Shown: positions 27,443 through 35,031 of the stretch, one piece after another
Position numbering within the stretch: the stretch's first letter is position 1
Layout: the number at the start of each line of letters is the position of its first letter
NCBI GenBank assembly: GCA_038040445.1
Contig: JBBPIG010000016.1
Span: 62,001 to 126,000, forward strand
From: Acidobacteriota bacterium
GTDB lineage: Bacteria; Acidobacteriota; Blastocatellia; UBA7656
Direction: 5' to 3'
Length of the DNA: 64,000 bases
Position numbers and translations under genes: made by a program
Notes under the pieces: model-generated
Told to the model about the DNA's origin: nothing
Database searches by the model: none
The model's input: only the letters and a program-made list of their open reading frames with translations

Positions 27443-29046
27443 TGGCGAACGAATTCGACGCAATAGTAATAGGAGCGGGTCACAACGGACTTGTGACGGC
27501 GGCCTATCTTGCGCGCGCGGGCCTGAAGGTTGCGGTGCTCGAGCGCCGGAACGTGGTCGGCGGCGCATCGGTAACCGAAGAAGTATGGCCCGGCTATAAG
27601 GTCTCGACGCTCGCTTATCTGTGCAGCCTGCTTCAACCGAAGATCATTCGCGAGCTCGAGCTCGAGCGGTTCGGCTATCATCTTTATCCAAAAGACCCCG
27701 CATTCTTCACCGCGTTCCCCGACGGCCGTCACCTCTTCTTCTGGCAGGACATCGCCGCTACCCAAAAAGAACTGGCGAAGTTTTCAAAACGCGACGCGGA
27801 AGCTTATCCGGAGTACGAGCAACGGCTCGCGCGGCTGGGCGAATGGGTCGAGGGACTGCTGCTTACTACGCCTCCGAACATCATCCGCCGGAAGCTGGGC
27901 GACCTGATCGCGCTGGGCAAGCTCGGACTCGACGGGCTGCGATTTCGCGATCCCGACATTGTCCACCTGGTGAAGATCATGACCCAAAGCGTGCGCGCAT
28001 ATCTCGATGAGCGCTTCGAGTCCGACGAGATCAAAGCCACGCTTGCGACCGACGGAGTGATCGGCACCAACGGAGGGCCTTCGACTCCTGGTACCGCGTA
28101 CATAATGCTTCACCACGTGATGGGCGGCGCGACAGGCGTTCGCGGGCTCTGGGGATTCGTTCGCGGCGGAATGGGCGCCATCAGCGAAGCGATCGCGAGT
28201 TCGGCGAAGTCTCGAGGCGCTACTATCCGAACGGGAGCAGCGGTCCATCGAGTGCTGGTGCGCAACGGTCGCGCTTATGGAGTCGCGCTCGCGAGCGGTG
28301 AGGAAATTCACGCGCGCGTCGTGATCTCGAGCGCCGATCCAAAGGTGACTTTCCTGAAGCTTGTCGACGCCGGCGACATCGATCCCGGTTTCCGCAGCGA
28401 GGTTGAAGCAATTCGGATGGAAGGTTGTTCGATGAAGATCAATCTCGCGCTCGACCGGCTGCCCGAGTTCAAAGCATTTCCCGGATCCGAGCTTGGACCG
28501 CATCATAGGGCGACGATCCACGTCTGCCCGTCCATGGAATATGTCGATCGCGCGTGGGAAGACGCCAAGGCAGGGCGGCCGTCCACGAATCCTCTGGTCG
28601 AGGTTACGATCCCTACTACGTACGACGATTCGATCGCGCCGCCCGGAAAACACATAATGTGCATCTTCGCACAGTACGCCCCGTACACCTTGAAGGACGC
28701 CGATTGGGACACCGTTAAAGACAAGTTTGCTGATCGGTGCATCGACGCGCTTGCCGAGTACGCACCGAACATTCACGATTCGATACTTCATCGCCAGGTG
28801 ATCTCGCCGCTTGATCTCGAACGGGAATACTCGCTCACTGGAGGGAACATCTTTCACGGAGATATGACGCTCGATCAGTTATTCTTCATGCGTCCCGTCG
28901 CGGGCTGGGCCAAGTACCGAACGCCGATCGAGGCACTGTACATGTGCGGATCAGGAACGCATCCAGGGGGCGGAGTGATGGGCGCGCCCGGACACAACGC
29001 TGCGCGCGAAATCCTTTCGGATTGGCGCGGCCGCACGTTGAGTTGA
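27442..29046 (+). CDS. Phytoene dehydrogenase-like FAD oxidoreductase
   Basis: A 534-residue flavoprotein of the phytoene-desaturase/PYROXD2-like family. The FAD site DAIVIGAGHNGLVTAAYLAR is followed by VLERRNVVGGASVTEE, and the C-terminal FAD motif is MCGSGTHPGGGVMGAPGHNA. The substrate domain in between is typical in length. Bacterial members act in carotenoid or lipid metabolism, but PYROXD2-like ones are uncharacterised; no carotenoid genes are nearby. Its ATG overlaps the DinB-family gene's stop. Confidence 0.9.
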   Translation: MANEFDAIVIGAGHNGLVTAAYLARAGLKVAVLERRNVVGGASVTEEVWPGYKVSTLAYLCSLLQPKIIRELELERFGYHLYPKDPAFFTAFPDGRHLFFWQDIAATQKELAKFSKRDAEAYPEYEQRLARLGEWVEGLLLTTPPNIIRRKLGDLIALGKLGLDGLRFRDPDIVHLVKIMTQSVRAYLDERFESDEIKATLATDGVIGTNGGPSTPGTAYIMLHHVMGGATGVRGLWGFVRGGMGAISEAIASSAKSRGATIRTGAAVHRVLVRNGRAYGVALASGEEIHARVVISSADPKVTFLKLVDAGDIDPGFRSEVEAIRMEGCSMKINLALDRLPEFKAFPGSELGPHHRATIHVCPSMEYVDRAWEDAKAGRPSTNPLVEVTIPTTYDDSIAPPGKHIMCIFAQYAPYTLKDADWDTVKDKFADRCIDALAEYAPNIHDSILHRQVISPLDLEREYSLTGGNIFHGDMTLDQLFFMRPVAGWAKYRTPIEALYMCGSGTHPGGGVMGAPGHNAAREILSDWRGRTLS

Positions 29047-29063
29047 TCAAGAGAGCGCGTGTA

Positions 29064-29123
29064 CCGTAGGTTGTCTAACCTGCGGCCCGGGTTAGGCGGG
29101 CATACCGCGGGTTGTCTAACCGG
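29064..29123. repeat. Palindromic repeat with AGGTTGTCTAACCT core
   Basis: CCGTAGGTT-GTCT-AACCTGCGG at 29064-29085 and a second copy CCGCGGGTTGTCTAACCGG at 29106-29124, with a partial inverted copy CCTAGACAACC near 29143. They sit in the 228-base gap before the BON gene. Confidence 0.6.
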
Positions 29124-29170
29124 CCCCGGTGACGAACGCATACCTAGACAACCGACTATACGCTTCCGCA

Positions 29171-29199
29171 TTGCCCGCGAGACAATTTGGGTCTATTAT
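29171..29199 (+). promoter_or_regulatory. Candidate sigma-70 promoter of the BON gene
   Basis: TTGCCC (29171-29176) and TATTAT (29194-29199) with a 17-base spacer, 75 bases before the ATG at 29275. Confidence 0.45.
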
Positions 29200-29274
29200 C
29201 TCGGCGACCACTGGTTGCAATGTCCTGGGTGCAGCCTCCAGTTCAAGTCATCAAATCAAACGAGGAGACAACCT

Positions 29275-29652
29275 ATGAAGAGAATTCCGATTTTTGTCCT
29301 GGCTCTGTTTCTTGCGACCAGTGCCGTTTGGGCGCAGAACAAAAACGCTAAGCCTGCGAAGGCAAAACCGGCGGCGGTCGATTGCTCCGCGACTACCGAC
29401 GCGCAGATCACCGAAAACGTGAAGGCCAAGCTTGCGGGAACGGCGTCGCTCAAAGACCAGACAATCAATGCCGCAACGAGCGGCGGCGAGGTCACACTCA
29501 CAGGCTCGGTGAAAAAGGGAAATCAAAAGGGTCTGGCAACCATGCAGGCCAAGCGCGTGCCTTGCGTGAAGAAAGTCGATAATCAAATCACTGTCGAAGG
29601 CGCCGCACCGAAGAAGCCCGCCAAGCCGAAAAACTCCAACAAGTCGATGTGA
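29275..29652 (+). CDS. Secreted BON-domain protein
   Basis: A 125-residue protein with a signal peptide (MKRIPIFVLALFLATSAVWA), a Lys/Ala/Pro-rich stretch, a BON domain (TDAQITENVKAKLAGTASLK, GGEVTLTGSVKKGNQKG, CVKKVDNQITVEG) and a Lys/Pro tail. BON domains bind phospholipid and occur in envelope proteins such as OsmY. GAGGAG precedes the ATG. It has its own candidate promoter and terminator. It is the last gene before the cassette array. Confidence 0.82.
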   Translation: MKRIPIFVLALFLATSAVWAQNKNAKPAKAKPAAVDCSATTDAQITENVKAKLAGTASLKDQTINAATSGGEVTLTGSVKKGNQKGLATMQAKRVPCVKKVDNQITVEGAAPKKPAKPKNSNKSM

Positions 29653-29693
29653 GTCAATAAGATTCAGTTTAACAATCTAACCGGACCAGAGCA

Positions 29694-29727
29694 GCGGGGA
29701 GAAACCTCAAGCAGAGGTGCTCCCCGC
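29694..29727 (+). terminator. Stem-loop after the BON gene
   Basis: GCGGGGAG (29694-29701) pairs with CTCCCCGC (29720-29727); CCTC/GAGG in the loop extends the structure. The T-rich tail is weak, so it may be a terminator or only a hairpin. Confidence 0.5.
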
Positions 29728-29976
29728 TTCTCACGGCTTATTCTATTCTGGTCGACGGGCGACAGGTGCCCGTGCCTGTTTGGAACGCGCGCCGCGACGA
29801 CTCGCGTGCGCTGCCGAAAGCGAGTCGGGTAGCTCAGATGCACCGCCAAGAGCAACGAACGATTTGAATTCGATGGTCAAATCTAGGCAGCTCAACCAGG
29901 CGAGGGATCACCAACGCGATTTGGCCACTGAGTGAGACCGCTGATGAAACTCCAAGTAGCTGAGTGAGGCGGCCTA

Positions 29977-30063
29977 GTTCAACCCCGAATTGCGCGGGGC
30001 TGAGAGCGCGTCTGAGGGAGAACTCTTCTGAGCCGCCCCGCGCGAATTCTTACCTTGTTAGGC
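29977..30063 (-). other. attC site 7 of the cassette array
   Basis: Read on the minus strand: R'' GCCTAAC (30063-30057), L'' GAATTCGCGCGGGG, a variable loop, L' CCCCGCGCAATTC with one base fewer than L'' (an extrahelical base), and R' GTTGAAC (29983-29977), matching GTTRRRY. About 87 bases. It closes the cassette of the 81-residue gene at 30147-30392. Confidence 0.75.
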
Positions 30064-30146
30064 GGCCTTGTGTTGACGGATTCAACCATTCGTCATTGAA
30101 GCCAGATTCTAGTGTACAACTCTTTCTATTTGAACCTGAACAATAT

Positions 30147-30392
30147 CTAAGTCTCCTCTTCACCAGTAGGCTCACCTGTTGCGCCGAAGCCCGTCCTTAG
30201 ATGCTTAGCCTCAGTATCAAACCACAGAGGGGCCTCATTGCGTAGTAGGTCTACAATTAGTTGAAACTCCTCAGGGTTTGTGTAGGTGCGGTTGTCCAAC
30301 GCACTGTTTGCTATGTCATATAGCGCGATTCTGCCATCGTGATTATCGAGATCCCAGCGACTGTAGTAGCGGGAAATTTGTGTTAGAGCCAT
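30147..30392 (-). CDS. Cassette gene, small protein of unknown function
   Basis: An 81-residue protein from ATG 30392, with GAGAGGTG upstream; an in-frame TTG at 30410 is less likely. Sequence includes ISRYYSRWDLDNHDGRIALY and TNPEEFQLIVDLLRNEAPLW, ending in a Gly/Glu-rich tail. Mostly helical, soluble, no known motif. Base composition is less GC-rich than the chromosome around it. It lies between attC sites 6 and 7 in cassette orientation. Confidence 0.6.
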   Translation of the reverse strand: MALTQISRYYSRWDLDNHDGRIALYDIANSALDNRTYTNPEEFQLIVDLLRNEAPLWFDTEAKHLRTGFGATGEPTGEEET

Positions 30393-30638
30393 AGTTTCAC
30401 CTCTCTTCAACTTGGATTCAGAGTCAGTAGACCAGAATGAAATTCAAGTAGGAGTGAGGAACAACCTCAGAGGTATTCCTGTTGGATTTCTTCTAGACCT
30501 GCTCCTACAAATAACAGACGTAATTCGGAATAGAATCTATGCGTAAGTTTATTGATTCTTTCTTAACCCGTGTGTAGCGCAATTATTGGCAGTTTGACCA
30601 ACAGCGAGCGTCCACATTCCGAGAGAGGATCATGAAGC

Positions 30639-30707
30639 GCCTAACGTTTGACATGAGCGGCCGATGGAGGCCGCAGGTGAAGAGGTCCGCTCGATGGAAG
30701 GTTAGGC
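30639..30707 (-). other. attC site 6 of the cassette array
   Basis: Minus strand: R'' GCCTAAC (30707-30701), L'' ATCGAGCGG, loop, L' CCGCTCAT, R' GTTAGGC (30645-30639). 69 bases. It follows the stop of the 271-residue gene (30710) by two bases. Confidence 0.8.
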
Positions 30708-30709
30708 AG

Positions 30710-31525
30710 CTAGTCAGGCGGCGGAGATTCTGCGGATTCAGCTCCGCCTTTGGAGGACGAATGATCACGGCGCCACGCGCGCACGGCAACGACTAGAAAC
30801 GCACTCATGTACCCGGCAGAAAGCAGGAGCAAATATATTCTCTTCTGATAATCGCTTCTACGAACGCGTCGCCCCTCCAGATCAGCCGCCTGCTCAAGCT
30901 TCTTCGCTTGCGCCATCTGGGCGAACACAGTCGTTCTGAGGCCGAAGGCGGTCAGTTGCCGCGCGAGTTTGCGGTCCGGATCGCTTCGTACTTGTTCAAG
31001 AATTGAAGAAGCCGTCTGCAGGTCGCCTGCTTGAATGGCGACTAATACTCGCTCTCGGGGAATCAGGAGTTGGTCCATTGCCGCCAAGTCCTCGCGAAAC
31101 TTTGCAATCATCGCATCAGCGTCTGGCTCACCCACTTGCAGCGAGTCGAATACTGACGTCAAGGCATCAATGCCGCCGCGAGTCTCGGCAATCAGGCGTC
31201 TGGCCTCAGCGACGGTCGAGGGGGAAATTGGTCGGGCAGTCGGAACCGACTCGATTTCTGAGCGAAAGAACGATGCGGCTCGGATATTCGCGTCGACGAC
31301 CATCTCTATCGTCTTTGGGACCATATCGAGCTTTGCGGCGATTTGAGCGTAGCGCGTCGCGACCGCGCTGTCTTGAGCCACGAGCGCATTCTGTTGTGGT
31401 AAGTCCAAAATGGTATGCGCGGTAAAGGCGCTCGCAGCGAGGAAGACGGTCCACCCTGCGGCCCAGACCGGGCGTCGACTTCGGTGTTCGACGAACTGAT
31501 CAACGTCTCTGACGGGGTCTGACAT
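30710..31525 (-). CDS. Cassette gene, two-helix membrane protein
   Basis: A 271-residue protein with one transmembrane helix near residues 20-38 (VWAAGWTVFLAASAFTAHTI), a long helical extracytoplasmic region (about 40-225) and a second helix near 235-252 (IYLLLLSAGYMSAFLVVAVR), then a short polar tail. This resembles the four-helix sensor part of chemoreceptors or histidine kinases without any signalling domain. No clear Shine-Dalgarno site. It is bounded by attC 5 and attC 6. Function unknown. Confidence 0.65.
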   Translation of the reverse strand: MSDPVRDVDQFVEHRSRRPVWAAGWTVFLAASAFTAHTILDLPQQNALVAQDSAVATRYAQIAAKLDMVPKTIEMVVDANIRAASFFRSEIESVPTARPISPSTVAEARRLIAETRGGIDALTSVFDSLQVGEPDADAMIAKFREDLAAMDQLLIPRERVLVAIQAGDLQTASSILEQVRSDPDRKLARQLTAFGLRTTVFAQMAQAKKLEQAADLEGRRVRRSDYQKRIYLLLLSAGYMSAFLVVAVRAWRRDHSSSKGGAESAESPPPD

Positions 31526-31543
31526 GGTGTGGTCCGAGGAGCG

Positions 31544-31606
31544 GCCGAACGCTCCGCATCACCGTGCCGCGTAGTTTGCGGCTACGGTGCATGCGGCGAG
31601 TTGGGT
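31544..31606 (-). other. attC site 5 of the cassette array
   Basis: Minus strand: R'' ACCCAAC (31606-31600), L'' CGCCGCATGCACCG, perfect inner hairpin GCCGC/GCGGC, L' CGGTGATGCGGAGCG (one base fewer in the pairing block), R' GTTCGGC (31550-31544; one mismatch to GTTRRRY). 63 bases. Its R'' end, ACCCAAC preceded by CG, is the exact complement of the first bases of the cassette that starts at 32374. Confidence 0.75.
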
Positions 31607-31656
31607 CGCGAGTCGAAGGCAACCAGGCAGCTTGACTTTACGCATAGTACGATTCG

Positions 31657-31872
31657 CTAGGTCCTATTTTTGACCCACTCGTCTATGGCGCTCCTCGCCT
31701 TCGCAATTGCCTCTTGTTCAGTCCTACCCCAAAACTCCTTATTCCACGGATCGTCTGGGTGCATGTGGTAGCTCGAAGGCACGATAGCCTTCGCGCCGAA
31801 GTGATTATCTCCGACCGGGGGTTTGATAGGGTACGTAGTGATCTCGTACGGTGGAACGTTATCCTCTTTCAT
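31657..31872 (-). CDS. Second gene of a two-gene cassette, small protein
   Basis: A protein of about 71 residues if started at ATG 31872; the frame is open to a GTG at 31941 with other ATGs between, so the start is uncertain. Content: PPYEITTYPIKPPVGDNHFG, SYHMHPDDPWNKEFWGRTEQ and a helical end EAIAKARSAIDEWVKN. The layout (short sheet, then helix with EAIAKARSAI) is reminiscent of HicB-like or similar small folds, but I do not recognise a family. It shares a cassette with the secreted protein gene at 32048. Confidence 0.5.
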   Translation of the reverse strand: MKEDNVPPYEITTYPIKPPVGDNHFGAKAIVPSSYHMHPDDPWNKEFWGRTEQEAIAKARSAIDEWVKNRT

Positions 31873-32047
31873 GTTCGATACCATCCTCGACACCATCATC
31901 TGTGACGAAAACCAAGCAACCCGGCCATGCGCAGTTCCCACACTCCGGTAGTCACGACCGCCGCGTTTCAGCGGCTGTCACGCAACGCGCGTTTTCCGTC
32001 TCAATCAGAGACGGCAGAAGAGACGTCAAGCGACGCGTTCCTTTGGA

Positions 32048-32335
32048 TCATCTTGGCTCAATGTAGGGAAGTACGTTTGAATTTATCCACATGGTAGTAA
32101 GTCTCCCTGTAGTAGGTGATTGGGCTTCTGCCGTTACCCAGCCTGTATTTGACACTTCTGTGACTCTGAAGGCCATCGCGCCGGAAGTGTATGTCTTGCC
32201 CACCTGAAGAAACGACGGAGGTGGTGCAGCCTCAACTGTGCTATCAGAAGAGTTATTGAAGTTCGTGGCGCAGTTGAGAGCTAGTAGCAGTGCAACTAGC
32301 ACAAGCATCACTCTCACAAATCTATCAATTTTCAT
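32048..32335 (-). CDS. Cassette gene, small secreted protein
   Basis: A 95-residue protein with AAAGGAGG before the ATG. N-terminal hydrophobic segment VRVMLVLVALLLALNCATNF: a signal peptide, possibly a lipoprotein though Asn before Cys is unusual for a lipobox. The mature part (SFLQVGKTYTSGAMAFRVTE, WVTAEAQSPTTGRLTTMWIN) is predicted beta-rich. Function unknown. It starts 34 bases inside its cassette. Confidence 0.65.
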   Translation of the reverse strand: MKIDRFVRVMLVLVALLLALNCATNFNNSSDSTVEAAPPPSFLQVGKTYTSGAMAFRVTEVSNTGWVTAEAQSPTTGRLTTMWINSNVLPYIEPR

Positions 32336-32368
32336 CTCGAGCCTCCTTTCTTTTTATCGCTCGAAGCG

Positions 32369-32431
32369 ACCCAACGGCCTGCGGTTGAGCGGCCGCGCTT
32401 TTCAGCGGTCCGCTCCAACCGCTTGTTAGCC
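32369..32431 (-). other. attC site 4 of the cassette array
   Basis: Minus strand: R'' GGCTAAC (32431-32425), L'' GCGGTTGGAGCGG, loop, L' CCGCTCAACCGC (one base fewer: extrahelical G), R' GTTGGGT (32375-32369), matching GTTRRRY. 63 bases. R'' is the complement of the first bases of its own cassette (TTAGCCGG at 33091 downward). Confidence 0.85.
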
Positions 32432-32445
32432 GGGCCCGGCATCGT

Positions 32446-33027
32446 CTACCAGAGGTGCGGAATAAGACGCTTCGTCCGTGCCGTGTAAGCAGCGTATTCG
32501 TTGCCAAATTGCTGGGCCATCATTCTCTCTTCCGCGCCGAGACGAAGTGCAATGAGGACCGCGAACGCGACCGAGTTCGAGAGACCTGCCACCCAGTTCG
32601 GGATAACGAGGGCCTGGCCGACGGAGTAGAGGGCCAACGCCGAGTACATCGGGTGGCGGACCCCGCGATAAACGCCTTGCGTGATAAGTCGATGCCCCTC
32701 GCGTACCTCCAAAGTGATCGACCAATTCGTACCGAGATCAGCGTGCGACCGATAGAAGAGCCAGAGGCCGATCACGAAGCACATCACGCCAGCAACGAGC
32801 GGGCCGGTGCGCAGCGGGTACTCAGCGAACCAGAACGCTGGTGACGCGACCCAGATCAGAGGGATGAAGAATCCCACCCACGCGAGAACCAAGAGGCCGG
32901 TCTCCAGCGGGGTCTTGAGGCTCTTCGCGACCTTGACACTGCGACTTCGGTGGCCATGCGGCGCGCGAATAGCCATCATCACCACTGTGGCTACGAGTAC
33001 GACAGCTTTCGCGATCCACGGATTCAT
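32446..33027 (-). CDS. Cassette gene, isoprenylcysteine methyltransferase-like membrane protein
   Basis: A 193-residue protein with five hydrophobic segments and the ICMT/PEMT signature near the C-terminus: GVYRGVRHPMYSALALYSVG followed by LGAEERMMAQQFGNEYAAYT. Bacterial members are SAM-dependent methyltransferases of unknown substrates. Start ATG 33027 has GAAAGGTGATT upstream; a TTG at 33033 is less likely. The gene fills the cassette between attC 3 and attC 4, its stop 15 bases before attC 4. Confidence 0.85.
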   Translation of the reverse strand: MNPWIAKAVVLVATVVMMAIRAPHGHRSRSVKVAKSLKTPLETGLLVLAWVGFFIPLIWVASPAFWFAEYPLRTGPLVAGVMCFVIGLWLFYRSHADLGTNWSITLEVREGHRLITQGVYRGVRHPMYSALALYSVGQALVIPNWVAGLSNSVAFAVLIALRLGAEERMMAQQFGNEYAAYTARTKRLIPHLW

Positions 33028-33085
33028 TGCCAATCACCTTTCTCTTTCACCCAGCCGACTGCGATGTCGTCAAGTGCGTCTGTCC

Positions 33086-33143
33086 GGCTAACGTTTGAGT
33101 TCACCGGCCGCCGGAGGCGTTCCGGTGGAACGAACGGTTAGGC
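33086..33143 (-). other. attC site 3 of the cassette array
   Basis: Minus strand: R'' GCCTAAC (33143-33137), L'' GTTCCACCGG, short loop, L' CCGGTGAAC (one base fewer), R' GTTAGCC (33092-33086). 58 bases. The TAA stop of the preceding gene (33138) lies inside R''. The 12 bases around R'' (TTTGTCGCCTAA) complement the first bases of its cassette (TTAGGCGACAA at 33655 downward). Confidence 0.88.
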
Positions 33144-33563
33144 GACAAACGCGAACCTGTAGTTGACGCTGTCTTCGCTCGCTCGGGCCAGAAAGGCAGC
33201 GCCGAGTTGCGTGAGCGCGTACTCGCCCAGCGTGGGCTGAGCTAGCCCGAGGAGACAGAGAAATCTAAGCCGGTAGGTCAGGTTGGTCTCAAACGGTAAG
33301 CCATTCGGCTCCTGGCGCTGGCGCATGGCTTCGACGACTGGATACAGCTGCCCCTCTGTTTGCTTAGATCCGGCCTGCCGAAGCGCGAGCAAAATGCGCA
33401 CGCAATTCGTCGTAACAGCGTGCTTGCTAAGTTGGTCGTATGTCTTGTCAACGACTTCCCGAGCTTTGGCCGTTGGTTCCCGTTTTCCCGCGAGCTCAAG
33501 CAGCTTTCCTATGAGCGTTCCTGAGGCAGTGACGATGGCAGCGGCAATTGCTGGCTCGATCAT
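33138..33563 (-). CDS. Cassette gene, hypothetical protein
   Basis: A 141-residue protein with AAGGAGAT before its ATG. The first 25 residues form a hydrophobic helix (IAAAIVTASGTLIGKLLELA), then charged helices and a C-terminal part (ETNLTYRLRFLCLLGLAQPT, EYALTQLGAAFLARA) that looks like a small winged-helix-type unit. Possibly membrane-tethered. No known family. The stop codon is built by the attC R'' box. Its 5' end has been duplicated (see the repeat at 33521-33654). Confidence 0.65.
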   Translation of the reverse strand: MIEPAIAAAIVTASGTLIGKLLELAGKREPTAKAREVVDKTYDQLSKHAVTTNCVRILLALRQAGSKQTEGQLYPVVEAMRQRQEPNGLPFETNLTYRLRFLCLLGLAQPTLGEYALTQLGAAFLARASEDSVNYRFAFVA

Positions 33564-33654
33564 GGGGTATCTCCTTGTCGCCTAGGGTTTCTAAGACAGT
33601 GACTATGCCAGTGGCGATTGCTGGCTTGGTCACGGCGAATTTCCTTGTCGCCTA
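33521..33654. repeat. Imperfect 64-base tandem duplication of a cassette 5' end
   Basis: 33521-33584 and 33591-33654 align without gaps at an offset of exactly 70 bases and about 80% identity. Each copy holds the first codons of the 33138-33563 gene, its ribosome-binding site and the cassette start (TTGTCGCCTA). The outer copy has GTG where the gene has ATG. Confidence 0.8.
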
Positions 33655-33741
33655 ACGCCCCGCGTAACCGGGCGCGCGCCGAACACTGGATGAACCATGA
33701 GAAACCCGCTGCGCGCGCTCCGGTTCACGCGATTGTTAGGC
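33650..33741 (-). other. attC site 2 of the cassette array
   Basis: Minus strand: R'' GCCTAAC (33741-33735), L'' CGCGTGAACCGG, long loop with GCGCGCGC arms, L' CCGGTTACGCG (one base fewer), R' GTTAGGC (33656-33650). 92 bases. Follows the stop of the 106-residue gene. Confidence 0.85.
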
Positions 33742-33791
33742 GCGTTGTTGTTATCTTGCACCAAAGTTGAAGTGAAAGTGGTTCAAGTAAT

Positions 33792-34112
33792 TCATGTTGG
33801 AAATGGAAGAGCCTCAATCTGTTGCAGTGCATTCGGATGATTCTTCTTTGCTTTATACTCCTTCGTCGTGGAGAAGTCCTCGCTACCAATGACGTTAAGT
33901 GACAAAGCAGTCAATACTCCGGTAGCCGCTGCACCCTTGGCTATGAGTCCAACCCCGCGCCAGACCTTGTTAATATCTTCTGTCTCGATAGTGAATGTAC
34001 TGGTTTCCACTAGAAGCCAGCCGGCATCCATAAGAGCTGAAATCAGTTTATGCCGAGCGTTATTGTTGTGTGGCTTTCCCCAGTCCATAGTGATCAGGGC
34101 TCTATATTTCAT
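33792..34112 (-). CDS. Cassette gene, small alpha/beta protein
   Basis: A 106-residue protein with AAGGAGAAGG seven bases before its ATG. The N-terminus YRALITMDWGKPHNNNARHK, helix LISALMDAGW and strand LLVETSTFTI suggest a ferredoxin-like fold as in Cas2/VapD-type proteins; this is only a fold impression. A glycine/alanine-rich helix (LIAKGAAATGVLTALSL) follows. Notably lower GC than neighbours. Bounded by attC 1 and attC 2. Confidence 0.6.
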   Translation of the reverse strand: MKYRALITMDWGKPHNNNARHKLISALMDAGWLLVETSTFTIETEDINKVWRGVGLIAKGAAATGVLTALSLNVIGSEDFSTTKEYKAKKNHPNALQQIEALPFPT

Positions 34113-34161
34113 GTTTACCTTCTCCTTTTCCGAGTTCTTCTTATCATAGCCAAGCGCAAGC

Positions 34162-34221
34162 GCCTAACGCCTGAATTAAGCCGCGCCGCGAAGCGGCGTC
34201 GGCTTGAATGAGTTGTTAGGG
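34162..34221 (-). other. attC site 1 of the cassette array
   Basis: Minus strand: R'' CCCTAAC (34221-34215), L'' TTCAAGCCG, hairpin ACGCCGC-TTC-GCGGCG, L' CGGCTTAA (one base fewer), R' GTTAGGC (34168-34162). 60 bases, very close to the attC consensus known from mobile and chromosomal integrons. R'' with its flank (GCGCCCTAAC) complements the first bases of the TIR cassette (TTAGGGCGC at 35152 downward). Confidence 0.92.
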
Positions 34222-34326
34222 CGCACAGTCACGGAGAACTGAGCACTATGCGCTCTAATACCGACAACCGATCTAGCAACTGCTGCTGCGTGTCAGCGGC
34301 CACCCAGACCTGTGTGGGTAACAAAG

Positions 34327-35031
34327 CTAGAGGGTGACCAGCTCCGCGAGCTTGGCCGCGACGTTCGCCATCGGCTCTTCTGCAGTGCTCAGGCCACTTC
34401 GCGAGCCGAGCAAGGGACTGACTTCGCGGAGAGCTTCATAGGTCGTGTCGTGCACGATGGGAACGAGCAGATCACGCGCCAAGAGTGCCGAAAGCTCCTT
34501 GTCGGCGATACCTTCTCCTGCGAGGCGGCGCAGCAGCGCAGGGGTCACCAGCACGATCCCGACTCGCGACTTCGCCAGTCCCTTGTCGATTTCGCGGAGC
34601 AACGGCGTACCGAGGGCGACGTCCTTCTCGCTGAACCAGACCGAGACACCGCGCGACTCGAGCAGATCGTGAAGCTCCTTGGCGGCCCCGCTCCGGTCGT
34701 CCCACGCGTGGCAGAGAAAGACGTCCCGACGGTCAGGCAGGGACGCTCGATTCTCGACGCTGGTGCGGACCGGCGTGAGTGCCCGCACCTGTGCGTCCGT
34801 GTACACCACGGACGAACCTGCTCGCGACCAGCGGGGCCTTACGCTGCTACCGGACCCGCCGACGCTGCTCCGGCCGCCCCCGCTGCTCCCCGACGAGGAG
34901 TAGGACGGGGACGAGTACGACCCGTAGCTGCTGTAGCCGCTGTAGCGGCCATAGCGGCCACCACATGCGGGGCAGTCCGCTGCAGCGCTCGCTGTGCGAT
35001 GGCCTCTTACTGGTGCTGTGCATCTTGCCAT
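34327..35031 (-). CDS. Cassette gene, TIR-domain protein with zinc-knuckle-like N-terminus
   Basis: A 234-residue protein with AGGAGG before the ATG at 35031. Residues C4, H11, C20 and C23 could bind zinc; residues 26-67 are a Tyr/Ser/Gly-rich linker (YGRYSGYSSYGSYSSPSY). The TIR domain starts at about 101 (RRDVFLCHAWDDRSGAAKEL), with VSVWFSEKDVALGTPLLREI; Glu135 aligns with the catalytic Glu of TIR NAD-cleaving enzymes. Prokaryotic TIR proteins often deplete NAD in anti-phage defence, so a defence role is plausible but inferred. It is the first recognisable cassette of the array. Confidence 0.85.
   Translation of the reverse strand: MARCTAPVRGHRTASAAADCPACGGRYGRYSGYSSYGSYSSPSYSSSGSSGGGRSSVGGSGSSVRPRWSRAGSSVVYTDAQVRALTPVRTSVENRASLPDRRDVFLCHAWDDRSGAAKELHDLLESRGVSVWFSEKDVALGTPLLREIDKGLAKSRVGIVLVTPALLRRLAGEGIADKELSALLARDLLVPIVHDTTYEALREVSPLLGSRSGLSTAEEPMANVAAKLAELVTL

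Noticed and set aside
27784-28857. 357-codon minus-strand frame opposite the FAD oxidoreductase
   Set aside because: Shadow frame; the flavoprotein motifs on the plus strand explain the region.
31942-32047. Possible additional attC site between the two genes of cassette 5
   Set aside because: The CCGCCGCG/CAGCGG hairpin there lacks matching outer RYYYAAC and GTTRRRY boxes.
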